This document shows positions 24,246-32,287 of a DNA stretch of 64,000 nucleotides, one piece after another. The position numbers and the translations under genes were made by a program. Numbering within the stretch: the stretch's first letter is position 1; each line of letters begins with the position of its first letter. Below the pieces are notes generated by a model. That model had not been told where the DNA came from, did no database searches, and saw only the letters and a list, made by a program, of their open reading frames with translations. This DNA is from Bin5 sp965204525 (lineage in GTDB: Bacteria > Chloroflexota > Anaerolineae > Caldilineales > Caldilineaceae), in the NCBI GenBank assembly GCA_965204525.1, contig OZ241994.1, positions 4,030,001 through 4,094,000 on the forward strand. Reading direction: 5' to 3'.

Positions 24246-25046
24246 CTAGACGCGCATGCGCAGCACAGGGCGAGCAAAGCAGACGTCCAGGTAGGCACTG
24301 TCACGCAATGACTTGGTGCCGGTTACCATCAAGTGCATGACGAAGGCGCGGCGCTGGCGGTCGGTGACGTTGGGCGCGGTGTAGTGGAGCGTCTGGCAGT
24401 GGTGCAGAGTCGCTCCGCCGGCGGGGAGTGCAACGGCGACGGCCTTCGATTCATCCACTTGGCCCCCCAAGTCGAGGAGGGCGTTTGTGTCGGCAGCCTG
24501 CTCGTGCTCCACGGAACTGAAGTGGGAGCCGGGGATAAACTGCATAGCGCCGTTATTGATGTCGACGTCGTCGAGCGTGAGCCAGCAGCTCACGAGATTG
24601 GGCGGGCTGCACTTCCAGTAGGCGTTGTCCTGGTGCCAGTGGACGGGGCCTCCGTGATGGGCCGGTTTGAAAAGGGCCTGGTCGTGGAAGAGCTGGATGT
24701 TGGGACCGACAAGGTCCTCGACAGGATCGAGGAGGCGGTCGTCATAAAGAAGGCGGCGATAGTGGATGTTTCTCTCGCACATTTGCCCAATCTGAAGCAT
24801 CTGCTCTTCGGCCTCGTTCTTGGCCGCCAGGTCATCGGTATCGTCGATAGCGAGGTTGCGAAACCTGGTCTGACCGCTGCGGGCCTTTTCAAGTTCGCGG
24901 TCATATTCGCGTCGCAGCAACTCGATTTCGTCATCCCGCAGGACCTTACCTATATTCAGGAAGCCTTCGATCCAGAAGCGGTTGACCTGTTCTTCGGTCA
25001 GTGCCTTGCGCTCGACCGCCGTCGTGCTCCCATTTGCGGTCTGCAT
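24246..25046 (-). CDS. PhyH-family dioxygenase, tandem paralogue 2
   Basis: ATG 25046 is preceded by ggagg. The 266 residues have VHWHQDNAYWKCSPPNLV (Fe ligands) and LHHCQTLHYTAPNVTDRQRR (distal His, 2-oxoglutarate Arg). Compared with the paralogue at 25187, most changes lie in the middle helices and in the GGQVDESKAVAVALPAGG stretch, which may tune substrate choice. It lies 150 bases after paralogue 1 along the window. Confidence 0.9.
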   Translation of the reverse strand: MQTANGSTTAVERKALTEEQVNRFWIEGFLNIGKVLRDDEIELLRREYDRELEKARSGQTRFRNLAIDDTDDLAAKNEAEEQMLQIGQMCERNIHYRRLLYDDRLLDPVEDLVGPNIQLFHDQALFKPAHHGGPVHWHQDNAYWKCSPPNLVSCWLTLDDVDINNGAMQFIPGSHFSSVEHEQAADTNALLDLGGQVDESKAVAVALPAGGATLHHCQTLHYTAPNVTDRQRRAFVMHLMVTGTKSLRDSAYLDVCFARPVLRMRV

Positions 25047-25186
25047 TGCCGATCCTCCAGAAATCGCCCCTGCCCTGCTGCCAAATCAAGCAGCGCCCAG
25101 CCGCCGGTTATGCGCTATTGGCTTATGTCCAAGACTCGGCCGCGTGCCTTTATTGAAAACTAGAAACTGCCTACTAAAAACTAACC

Positions 25187-25990
25187 TCAGACCCGCATCC
25201 TCAACACCGGCCGCTCGAACGACACCTCCAGATACTGCATCTCGCGCAGCGACTTGGTGCCCGGCGTCATGAAATGAATGGCGAAGGCGCGGCGCTGGTT
25301 GTCCGTGACGTTTGGCGCAGTATAGTGCAGGGTCTGGCAGTGATGCAGTGTTACGCCACCGGCGGGCAGAGCGATGACCGCAGCCTGGGACCGGTCAACG
25401 TTGTCGCCGTAGTCGAGAAGAACGCTGTCGTCGGTAGCGTCTTCATGCTCAACCGAGTGGAAGTGGGAGCCCGGCAGGAACTGCATGGCGCCGTTGTGAA
25501 TGTCGACGTCGTCAAGCGTGAGCCAGCAGCTGACCAGGTTGGGCGGGCTGCATTTCCAGTAGGCGTTGTCCTGGTGCCAGTGGACGGGGCCGCCGTGATG
25601 GGCCGGTTTGAACAGCGCCTGGTCATGGAAAAGCTGGATATTCGGACCGATCAGATCCTCGACCATGTCGAGAATACGGTCGTCATAGAGCAGGCGGCGA
25701 AAGTGAATGTTGTATTCGCACATTTGCATGATCTGGAGCATCTGCGACTCGGCCTGGTTCTTGGCCTCCAGGTCGTCGGTATCGTCGATCGACAGGTTAC
25801 GGAACCTGGGATTCTGGCCCTTGCGGGCCCGTTCAAATTCATAGTCATACTCCCGCCGCAACAGCTCGATCTCGTCATCTTTCAGAATTTTTCCGATCGT
25901 GAGATAGCCGTCGATCCAGAAGCGGTTGATCTGTTCTTCGGTCAGCGCCTTGCGTTGGACCTGCGCCTCGTTACCGTTTGCACTCTGCAT
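25187..25990 (-). CDS. PhyH-family dioxygenase, tandem paralogue 3
   Basis: ATG 25990 has ggag at good spacing. The 267 residues show the same active-site pattern as its two neighbours (VHWHQDNAYWKC, then LHHCQTLHYTAPNVT). It is nearest the sugar ABC importer, whose genes lie just upstream on the same strand, so importer and oxygenases may be co-regulated. Confidence 0.9.
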   Translation of the reverse strand: MQSANGNEAQVQRKALTEEQINRFWIDGYLTIGKILKDDEIELLRREYDYEFERARKGQNPRFRNLSIDDTDDLEAKNQAESQMLQIMQMCEYNIHFRRLLYDDRILDMVEDLIGPNIQLFHDQALFKPAHHGGPVHWHQDNAYWKCSPPNLVSCWLTLDDVDIHNGAMQFLPGSHFHSVEHEDATDDSVLLDYGDNVDRSQAAVIALPAGGVTLHHCQTLHYTAPNVTDNQRRAFAIHFMTPGTKSLREMQYLEVSFERPVLRMRV

Positions 25991-26116
25991 TGTCTGTACT
26001 CCAGGAATCTCTCGTGATCGGCTCTAGGCAACCCCGAACGGCAGGTCTTGAATTTCTATTTTCCTGTCACAACTCGGGACGCGGCCGCTAGCCGTTAATG
26101 AAAACTAACCTCGCCC

Positions 26117-26971
26117 CTATCGTCCGGCCAAACCGGAAAGGGCGACGCCGGAGACGAAATACTTGTTGGCCGCAAAGAAGACGACCAGGACGGGGACAAG
26201 CATCACAGTGGCGACGGCCATGATGAGCCGGAACTCGGTGAACTGCTCGTCGCCGAAGTAGCGCAGCCCCAGCGCTAAAGTGCGGCTTTCTTCGCTGTTG
26301 GTGAAGATCAACGGCCCCATGAAATCGTTCCAATGTTGAATGAAAGAGAAGACGCCCACCGCCGCGATCGCCGGTTTGGTCAGCGGCATCGTAATCATCA
26401 GAAAGATGCGCAGCCGCGATGCGCCGTCGACGACGGCCGCCTCCTCCATCTCGACCGGCAGCGTCATAATGAACTGGCGCACAAGAAAGATATAGAAAGC
26501 CCCGCCGCCGAACCAGAACGGCAGAAAGAGCGGCCACAGCGAATCGAGCAGGCTCAGATATTTGAACAGCAGGAAGCGCGGGATCAGCGTGACTGCCCAC
26601 GGCAGCATCATCGTCGAGAGCGTAAGCGCGAACCAGACGTTGCGGCCATAAAAGGGGATGCGGGCAAAGGCGTAGGCCGCCATCGACGCGGTGAGGAGCG
26701 TGCCCAGCGTGGCCAGGAAGGTAACCAGAATGCTGTTGAAGGTGAAGAGCCAGAACGGCGCGCGATTCCAGGCAATTCCATAGTTTTCCGGATGAAACGA
26801 GGAGGGGATCCACTCGGGCGGGTAGGTGAACTCGGCGCCGGCAGGCCGCAGCGAGGTCAGAACCAGCCAGTAGAGGGGCATCAGCGAGATGATGGCCCCC
26901 AGCGCCAGCAGGATGTAGGCCATCAATTTGCCCGATATCGTCCCGATATACTTTTCTTCTCTATCTACCAC
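26117..26971 (-). CDS. Sugar ABC permease, MalG/UgpE type
   Basis: The 284 residues start at GTG 26971 (ggag seven bases upstream). There are six membrane helices. The EAA loop reads VEMEEAAVVDGASRLRIFLMITMPLTKPAIAAVG, and the C-terminus ends KYFVSGVALSGLAG as in the family. It is the third gene of a binding protein-permease-permease operon on the minus strand; no MsmK-type ATPase is encoded here. Confidence 0.92.
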   Translation of the reverse strand: MVDREEKYIGTISGKLMAYILLALGAIISLMPLYWLVLTSLRPAGAEFTYPPEWIPSSFHPENYGIAWNRAPFWLFTFNSILVTFLATLGTLLTASMAAYAFARIPFYGRNVWFALTLSTMMLPWAVTLIPRFLLFKYLSLLDSLWPLFLPFWFGGGAFYIFLVRQFIMTLPVEMEEAAVVDGASRLRIFLMITMPLTKPAIAAVGVFSFIQHWNDFMGPLIFTNSEESRTLALGLRYFGDEQFTEFRLIMAVATVMLVPVLVVFFAANKYFVSGVALSGLAGR

Positions 26972-27024
26972 TGCATTTCTCCAAAGAAGCAGTCGATGAA
27001 CTGTGGCTCGTGATCACAGCTGCT

Positions 27025-27051
27025 CACTGACCACCGGCCATTGACCACTGG
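27025..27051 (-). repeat. Degenerate GGTCAGTG-type element after a permease gene
   Basis: The segment cactgaccaccggccattga with the following ccactgg resembles the element at 28057-28076 and 31012-31031, and likewise sits directly after a minus-strand stop codon. Confidence 0.45.
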
Positions 27052-27055
27052 AGTT

Positions 27056-28006
27056 CTAGCTGGGCGGGCCGCCGCTCTCATAGTAGACCCAATTGCGGGC
27101 GAAATAGAACTGGATGGCGGTGATCACCAGGATAATCATGAAAAGGATCCAGGCCAGCCCGGAGGCATAGCCCATCGAGAAACTTTCGAACCCTTTGCGA
27201 TAGATGTAGAGCACGTAGAAGAGCGAGGAGTTGATCGGTCCGCCTCTGGTGGCGATAAATGCGACGGTGAATGTCTGAAAAAGGTTGATAATGCCGATAA
27301 TGAGGTTGAGAAAGATGACCGGGCTGATCAGCGGGACCGTGATTCTGAGAAAACGGCGGAAGTTGGTGGCGCCGTCAATCGACGCGGCCTCCAACAGTTC
27401 CTCTGAAACCCCTTGCAGCGCGGCCAGAAAGATCACCATCTGCTGCCCCACCGACCACAGGCTCATCAGGATCAGCGCAGGTTTGACGATCTGGGGATCC
27501 CACAGCCAGCTGACCGGCGAGATTCCGACCAGGCGCAGCAGCGAGTTGATCAGGCCGAAGTCGAAGTTGAAGATCCAGACCCACAGGAAGACGTTGGCGA
27601 CCGCCGGCGTAACCGTCGGGATGTAGTAGACGGTGCGAAAGACGTTGACGTAGCGCACCTTCATGTTGAGGAGAACGGCCAGGCAGAGCGCGACGAGAAG
27701 CTGGGCGGGCACGCCCAGAAAGGCGTAATACGAGGTATTGTAGAGCGCGGTGTAGAAGAGATCGTCCCGGAAGATCTTGTCGTAATTCTCGAAACCGACC
27801 CACTTGACAGGGCCGAAGCCGGAATACTTGGTCAGCGACAGGTAACCGGAGGCCAGCATCGGACCCACCGTAAAGGCCAGGAAGCCAATTACCCACGGCG
27901 CCAGGAACAGATAGCCGGCGATGTTATCAGCTTTGACCTTGCGCGACCATCTCGGTTTTCTGGTCGGGACAGGGTTGCTCACCCCCAGCCGCACGGCGTC
28001 TGCCAT
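27056..28006 (-). CDS. Sugar ABC permease, MalF/UgpA type
   Basis: The 316 residues open with a polar segment and then IAGYLFLAPWVIGFLAFTVG, the first helix typical of this family. The EAA loop is seen as VSEELLEAASIDGATNFRRFLRITVPLISPV. ATG 28006 follows ggggag. It pairs with the MalG-type permease downstream and the binding protein upstream. Confidence 0.92.
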   Translation of the reverse strand: MADAVRLGVSNPVPTRKPRWSRKVKADNIAGYLFLAPWVIGFLAFTVGPMLASGYLSLTKYSGFGPVKWVGFENYDKIFRDDLFYTALYNTSYYAFLGVPAQLLVALCLAVLLNMKVRYVNVFRTVYYIPTVTPAVANVFLWVWIFNFDFGLINSLLRLVGISPVSWLWDPQIVKPALILMSLWSVGQQMVIFLAALQGVSEELLEAASIDGATNFRRFLRITVPLISPVIFLNLIIGIINLFQTFTVAFIATRGGPINSSLFYVLYIYRKGFESFSMGYASGLAWILFMIILVITAIQFYFARNWVYYESGGPPS

Positions 28007-28031
28007 GAGCCACTCCCCGCAATGAAAGACA

Positions 28032-28071
28032 GATAGTGGTCAGTGGCTCTTACTGACCACTGACCACTATC
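28032..28071 (-). promoter_or_regulatory. 15-bp perfect stem-loop after the binding-protein gene
   Basis: gatagtggtcagtgg (28032-28046) pairs exactly with 28057-28071 around a ten-base loop. On the minus-strand mRNA it lies between the binding-protein stop (28085) and the first permease start (28006). That is the usual place for a hairpin that protects or partially terminates the transcript, raising binding-protein output. Confidence 0.75.
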
Positions 28072-28076
28072 CACTG
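28057..28076 (-). repeat. 20-bp dispersed repeat, copy 1
   Basis: This segment is identical to 31012-31031 and in both places it lies just behind the stop codon of a minus-strand gene. Here it forms one arm of the hairpin. Confidence 0.8.
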
Positions 28077-28084
28077 ATCACTAT

Positions 28085-29470
28085 CTACAGTCCGGCTTCC
28101 TGGATCTCGACTTCCACTTCGGCGATGATGGCGTCGACCTCGGCGGCGACAGCGTCCATCGCCTCCTGGGCCGTGGCATCACCGAGGATGATCCGGTCCT
28201 TGGCCGCCTGGATCAGGTTGTCCATCTCCTGCTGGCGCGGCAGGTGGGAGAAGGCGCGGATATTGTTGAAGGAGTCTTCCCACATCTCCGCCGTCTCCAG
28301 GTTCGGCTCGAGGCTGCCCAACCAGGCTTCGCTCTCGGCATGGCGCTTGACCATCGGCGAAGTCCAGCGCTCGCGGATGATGCGGAACTGGGCATCGTCC
28401 GAGATCAGGTACTGGCACATCGCCCAGGACTCGTCGACGTGCTCGGTTTTGAGGTAGATGCCGTGGGAGTTGGTGGCGTTGCGCACTTCGCGATTGCCGT
28501 TCCAAAGCGTGTTGAGCGGCACCAGCTGCATTTCCGACATGACGTCTTCGGGGATGAACTGCGCCTGGCCGCCGAGGACGAACTGCGCGCCCGGCCACTG
28601 CATGCAGAGGCGGCGCTGTCCCATCATCGCGACCCAGCCGCCGGGGATGTTGATCTCGGCCGGGGTGGGCGCCCAGCCTCTGGCCACGGCGCCGGTCATG
28701 TACTCCCACGCCTCGATCGCCTTCGGGCTGTTGAAGGCCGACGCGGTCTCGTCCGCATTCCAGACCGTGGCGTCGTTGCCCCAGATCCAGACGCACTGCA
28801 TGCGGATCGTGCCGCCGCCGGGCAGGGCGCAGCCGTAAACGCGATCTTCGCCCTCGCCGCCGCTGACAGCGTCCATGGTGTTGTCAAAGGCCTCGATGTC
28901 CCACTTGCCTTCCGCCCACAGTTCGGCCGGGTCGTCCATGCCGGCCTCGCCGACCATGCTGCGGTTGTAGAGCATGATGGTCGGGTTGTCGGAGCGGGGA
29001 ATGGCCCAGCGCTTTCCGCGCCAGACGTTGTAGTCCCAGGCCTTGGTCATCTCGTCCTCGCCGACGCCGAGCGTGGGCATCAGCTCATCCAGCGGCATCA
29101 GCGCGCCGCGCATCGCCATCGTGGCGTTGTGCATCGGGTGCACGTCCAGCAGGTCGCCGACCGTGCCGCCGGCCAGGCCGGTGAGCACCTTGGGCTCATA
29201 GTCGCGGTGCGGGATGATGAGCGAGGATACGGTGACGCCGGGGTTGATCTCCTCGTACTCGGCCATCAGCGTATCCCACAGCCCTTCAGAGCGGGCCATC
29301 GGCTGGTTCACCCAAAACTCAATGGTGACCTCTTCCATTGCCGCTGCGCCCCCTCCGTCATCTCCCGCCGACGGCGCCGCAGCCGGCGCGCAGGCTGCGA
29401 TCAGGGCGCCGACAGATGTTGCGGTTGCCACGTGCATGAAATCACGTCGGCTCATTGCGCGTTGTGTCAT
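28085..29470 (-). CDS. Family-1 sugar-binding lipoprotein of an ABC importer, Tat-type signal
   Basis: I choose ATG 29470 (aggag nine bases upstream) over the longer frame. The product begins MTQRAMSRRDFMHVATATSV, a twin-arginine motif, followed by GALIAACAP, a lipobox, so it should be exported folded and lipid-anchored. The mature part is an SBP_bac_1 fold (NPGVTVSSLIIPHRDYEPKV, WAIPRSDNPTIMLYNRSM, AWEYMTGAVARGW). It captures an unknown sugar or glycerol-phosphate-like solute for the two permeases downstream. Confidence 0.9.
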   Translation of the reverse strand: MTQRAMSRRDFMHVATATSVGALIAACAPAAAPSAGDDGGGAAAMEEVTIEFWVNQPMARSEGLWDTLMAEYEEINPGVTVSSLIIPHRDYEPKVLTGLAGGTVGDLLDVHPMHNATMAMRGALMPLDELMPTLGVGEDEMTKAWDYNVWRGKRWAIPRSDNPTIMLYNRSMVGEAGMDDPAELWAEGKWDIEAFDNTMDAVSGGEGEDRVYGCALPGGGTIRMQCVWIWGNDATVWNADETASAFNSPKAIEAWEYMTGAVARGWAPTPAEINIPGGWVAMMGQRRLCMQWPGAQFVLGGQAQFIPEDVMSEMQLVPLNTLWNGNREVRNATNSHGIYLKTEHVDESWAMCQYLISDDAQFRIIRERWTSPMVKRHAESEAWLGSLEPNLETAEMWEDSFNNIRAFSHLPRQQEMDNLIQAAKDRIILGDATAQEAMDAVAAEVDAIIAEVEVEIQEAGL

Positions 29471-29948
29471 TTTGCGTCGCTCCTTTGAATGGTGAAATGG
29501 AAACGTAGAACGGACAGTCACTGGCAGATTTTTCGAAGAACTTGCGCCGCGCAACCAATTGAGGTTGCAGACGGCTGTGAGGACCTGCCTGAAACAAGAT
29601 GGGGCACTGCGGGAGAAGATAACACGGGTTCGGGATGGTGTCAATCAATGTTTGAGGGCAGGAACTGCGCCGACGCTGGTTGTGCCGAGCCGCATGGTGG
29701 TCAATCCCTTATTAACATAACTTGAATAGTGGGTTGCGCTATTAACGTTGGCCACGTCAATAAATGGGCCAGTGCTGCCTACAATTTCCTTTCTAGTCGA
29801 CGTAAGCAATTATTGCGAAAACAGCAAGATTTCCTCTTGACAAAATAGAACATAAGTGCTAAAGTGTTCACAACATGCCCTCGCGGCACGGCAACCACCG
29901 GCCTCCGCCGCAGGCAAAGATGCTCGACCCCACAGCAAGGAGCGACCC
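29471..29948. other. Divergent intergenic region
   Basis: These 478 bases separate the importer operon (minus) from a membrane-protein pair (plus) and hold promoters for both sides. I can place only the plus-strand one. The middle (29690-29830) is AT-rich with a short dyad ggcca/tgggcc. Confidence 0.5.
29837..29865 (+). promoter_or_regulatory. Sigma70-type promoter of the membrane-protein pair
   Basis: TTGACA (29837-29842) and TAAAGT (29860-29865) are spaced by 17 bases in AT-rich DNA, 84 bases before the GTG start at 29949. Confidence 0.6.
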
Positions 29949-30557
29949 GTGAAAAACGACATCGCCAAGACCTCGATTGGACGTGTAGCCCTCCTCTCCT
30001 CAAGGCCAATTCTGGCCCTGGTGGCCGCCATGTTCGTCGCCGACCTGCTCGGAAGCATGGGATGGGTGCAGGGGCGCATCCAGGGGGAGACCCTCTTCTA
30101 TCTCTTCAACAACCCGATCTCAAACTGGGGCGTCATGATGACGATGCTGATCTGGATGCTCACCACCGGCATCCAGATGGTATCGAGCGGCATGTCCTAC
30201 CGCGCCAAGACCAACCCCTACATGGCCGGCGTGGGCTTCTACATCTGGCTGTTCGGCTCGATTCTCGGCCGCAAAAGCCTCAAGTTCAACAGCGCCAACT
30301 ACGGCTCGGTCTTTACGATCGAGTACGGCAAGCTGGCCAAGGAGTGGTCGGGGATGTCCTTCCTGATCGCGCTTTACTGGCCGTCCCAGATCTTCGACAT
30401 GGCGACCGACGCCAGCTTCTATCTGACCACGCCGCTGCGGGCCTTCAACCTCTTCTTCGCCTTCTCGTCGCTGGTCTCGGAGCAACTGGCCTACATGGCG
30501 AGCGCCGCCAAATCGCTCGGCGACGAAGCCCTGGAGGAGATGCGTGGCTACCTATAG
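29949..30557 (+). CDS. Unknown polytopic membrane protein, 202 aa
   Basis: GTG 29949 has aggagcgaccc upstream, so the longer frame from 29856 is rejected. Predicted membrane segments include PILALVAAMFVADLLGSMGW, MMTMLIWMLTTGIQMVSSGM, GFYIWLFGSILGR and FLIALYWPSQIF. No family is recognised. It overlaps the next membrane gene by 14 bases; the two are probably coupled and may form one complex. Confidence 0.7.
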   Translation: MKNDIAKTSIGRVALLSSRPILALVAAMFVADLLGSMGWVQGRIQGETLFYLFNNPISNWGVMMTMLIWMLTTGIQMVSSGMSYRAKTNPYMAGVGFYIWLFGSILGRKSLKFNSANYGSVFTIEYGKLAKEWSGMSFLIALYWPSQIFDMATDASFYLTTPLRAFNLFFAFSSLVSEQLAYMASAAKSLGDEALEEMRGYL

Positions 30558-30987
30558 GTCTCTATTGCAGCAGGACCGCGGCTGGGGTCTCTTCTGCCAG
30601 ATGTCGGTCGCGCCGCTGATCGCGGGCACGCTGGAATGGTTGATCGCCACCGGCGCCTGCTGGTTCATCGGCGCGCCCTACGCCGCGCCCTGGACGTGGC
30701 TGGCGCACCTGGCGGCCGCCTACCCCCGGGCCGGCGCGGCCACAGGGCTGCGGGCGCTCTCTTTAGTCTGGGCCGGGTGGGAATTCCTGCGCACCGGCAT
30801 GGCGTGGGGCCAGCTGACTCCCTATCTGTGGTTCGTGCTGATCACCGCGCTGGCCGCGGCGCCACACCGCTGGGGCGTGTGGGCCGCGCGCATCGCCGTG
30901 CACGGCCTGGCGCTCTGGTTTATCCTCCAGATCGATCACATCTCCGGCCTGATCGGCCTCGTAGGACTGCTCCTGCTCCTGCTCTGA
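30544..30987 (+). CDS. Unknown polytopic membrane protein, 147 aa
   Basis: The start is GTG 30544, with ggaggag upstream inside the previous gene. Segments PLIAGTLEWLIATGACWFIGA, LTPYLWFVLITALAAAP and IHVHGLAL-like stretches near the C-terminus suggest four helices, and the tail is very leucine-rich. No family is recognised. It has to be read together with its coupled partner. Confidence 0.65.
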   Translation: MATYRSLLQQDRGWGLFCQMSVAPLIAGTLEWLIATGACWFIGAPYAAPWTWLAHLAAAYPRAGAATGLRALSLVWAGWEFLRTGMAWGQLTPYLWFVLITALAAAPHRWGVWAARIAVHGLALWFILQIDHISGLIGLVGLLLLLL

Positions 30988-31011
30988 CCTACCGTGAAGG
31001 GTTCGCTGTAG

Positions 31012-31031
31012 CCACTGACCACTATCCACTG
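31012..31031 (-). repeat. 20-bp dispersed repeat, copy 2
   Basis: Identical to 28057-28076. It overlaps the last codons of the minus-strand dehydrogenase gene and its 3' flank. No second arm is present, so it does not form the hairpin seen at copy 1. Confidence 0.8.
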
Positions 31032-32221
31032 CCAACTGGCTCCGCCTCCGGCATGACCACCTCGTATCCCTGGCGGTTGTTGGCCGATTCACGTGCCCAC
31101 AGGCAGGTCAGGGCGCTGAGAATACCGGCGTCAATCGGGCTGCGCGAGGGCCGCCGGTCCCGCATCGCCATCAGAAAGTCGAAGCTCAGCTCGCGGTCGC
31201 CGCCGAAATGGGGCATATCGCCGCTGAAGTCGATCGTCTCCACCACCGGCGACGTATGGCTGAAGATCTTGATGTGGTTTTCACTCCAGTTGAACTCGAT
31301 GATGCCGCGATAACCGTAGAGGCGGGCGCCGCGGCGGGCGCCGCGGTAACGGGTAAAGAAGTTCTGCGTGTAGCTGGCCTGGACGCCGTTCTCATACTCC
31401 AGCATGCAGCTGCCATTGTCCTGCAGCTGATGCCCTTCGGAGAAGACGCAGAACTGATCGTCGCGGTACACCTGCTCCTCGGCAAAGCGGACGCGGCCGC
31501 CTTCAAAGCCGCTGCGGAAGCGCACGAACGGGCTTTCCGGGCATGTCTCCTGCTCCGGACAGTCCTTGCACTGCAGATCCCAGGGCTTGTCGCCGCCGTA
31601 GACGCGGCGGGAGTTCATCGCACTCACCCAGTGCGGGCGCGCGTCGAGCAGATAGTTGATATAGTCGACGTCGTGCGTGAACTTCTGCAGCCACAGCCCG
31701 CCATCCATCTCGTAGTTCCGGTACCAGCTTCTGAAGTAAACACTGCCGTAGCCGACGTCGTTGAACGCGACCACCTGCTCGATACTGCCCACCTGGTCCG
31801 ATTCTATGATCTCGCGCACCTTCTGGGCGATCGGGCTAAGTCGAAGGGGAAAAGATACGACAGTGGGCGCACCATAGTCCTTGTAGGCCGCGTGCAGGCG
31901 GCGCACCTCGTCGAACGTGATCGAGACCGGTTTTTCCAGGAAGAGCGGGAGCTGTGTGGGCGCTACTTTGATGGCCATCTCCGTGTGCAGATTGCAGCGA
32001 GTCCCGATCATGATGCCGTCCAGTTCGCCGGCCCCGGCCAGAAGTTCGTCGGCGGTATTGTGGAAGCGGGCATCGGCGAGGAAGGGATCGTTATTGGCCC
32101 GGATAATGTCGCAGCGCGGGTCGGCGACGGCTGTTACCTTGTACGGGATGTCGAAAATATCCAGCCCTTTGGCCATGTTTGAGATGCGGCGGCCATACCC
32201 GATGATGCCTATGCGTAACAT
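31022..32221 (-). CDS. Gfo/Idh/MocA-family oxidoreductase, third member
   Basis: ATG 32221 (MLRIGIIGYGRRISNMAKGL) has ggag six bases upstream. The 399 residues include the family's EKPVSITFDEVRRL and WLQKFTHDVDYINYLL. A cysteine-rich insert, CKDCPEQETCPESPF, near residue 225 could bind a metal, which is unusual for the family. It is longer than the other two members here. It lies on the opposite strand to the upstream membrane pair and next to a peptidase gene. Confidence 0.88.
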   Translation of the reverse strand: MLRIGIIGYGRRISNMAKGLDIFDIPYKVTAVADPRCDIIRANNDPFLADARFHNTADELLAGAGELDGIMIGTRCNLHTEMAIKVAPTQLPLFLEKPVSITFDEVRRLHAAYKDYGAPTVVSFPLRLSPIAQKVREIIESDQVGSIEQVVAFNDVGYGSVYFRSWYRNYEMDGGLWLQKFTHDVDYINYLLDARPHWVSAMNSRRVYGGDKPWDLQCKDCPEQETCPESPFVRFRSGFEGGRVRFAEEQVYRDDQFCVFSEGHQLQDNGSCMLEYENGVQASYTQNFFTRYRGARRGARLYGYRGIIEFNWSENHIKIFSHTSPVVETIDFSGDMPHFGGDRELSFDFLMAMRDRRPSRSPIDAGILSALTCLWARESANNRQGYEVVMPEAEPVGSG

Positions 32222-32287
32222 GACGGCTCCTTTCAAGAGACGCTTACTTCAATTCGCTGTCACAGAACGATGTTGCTCCGAGTCGAC

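Noticed and set aside
26088..26813. 241-codon minus-strand frame over the MalG-type permease
   Set aside because: It is an alternate frame of the real permease gene, with arginine/histidine-rich, unstructured product.
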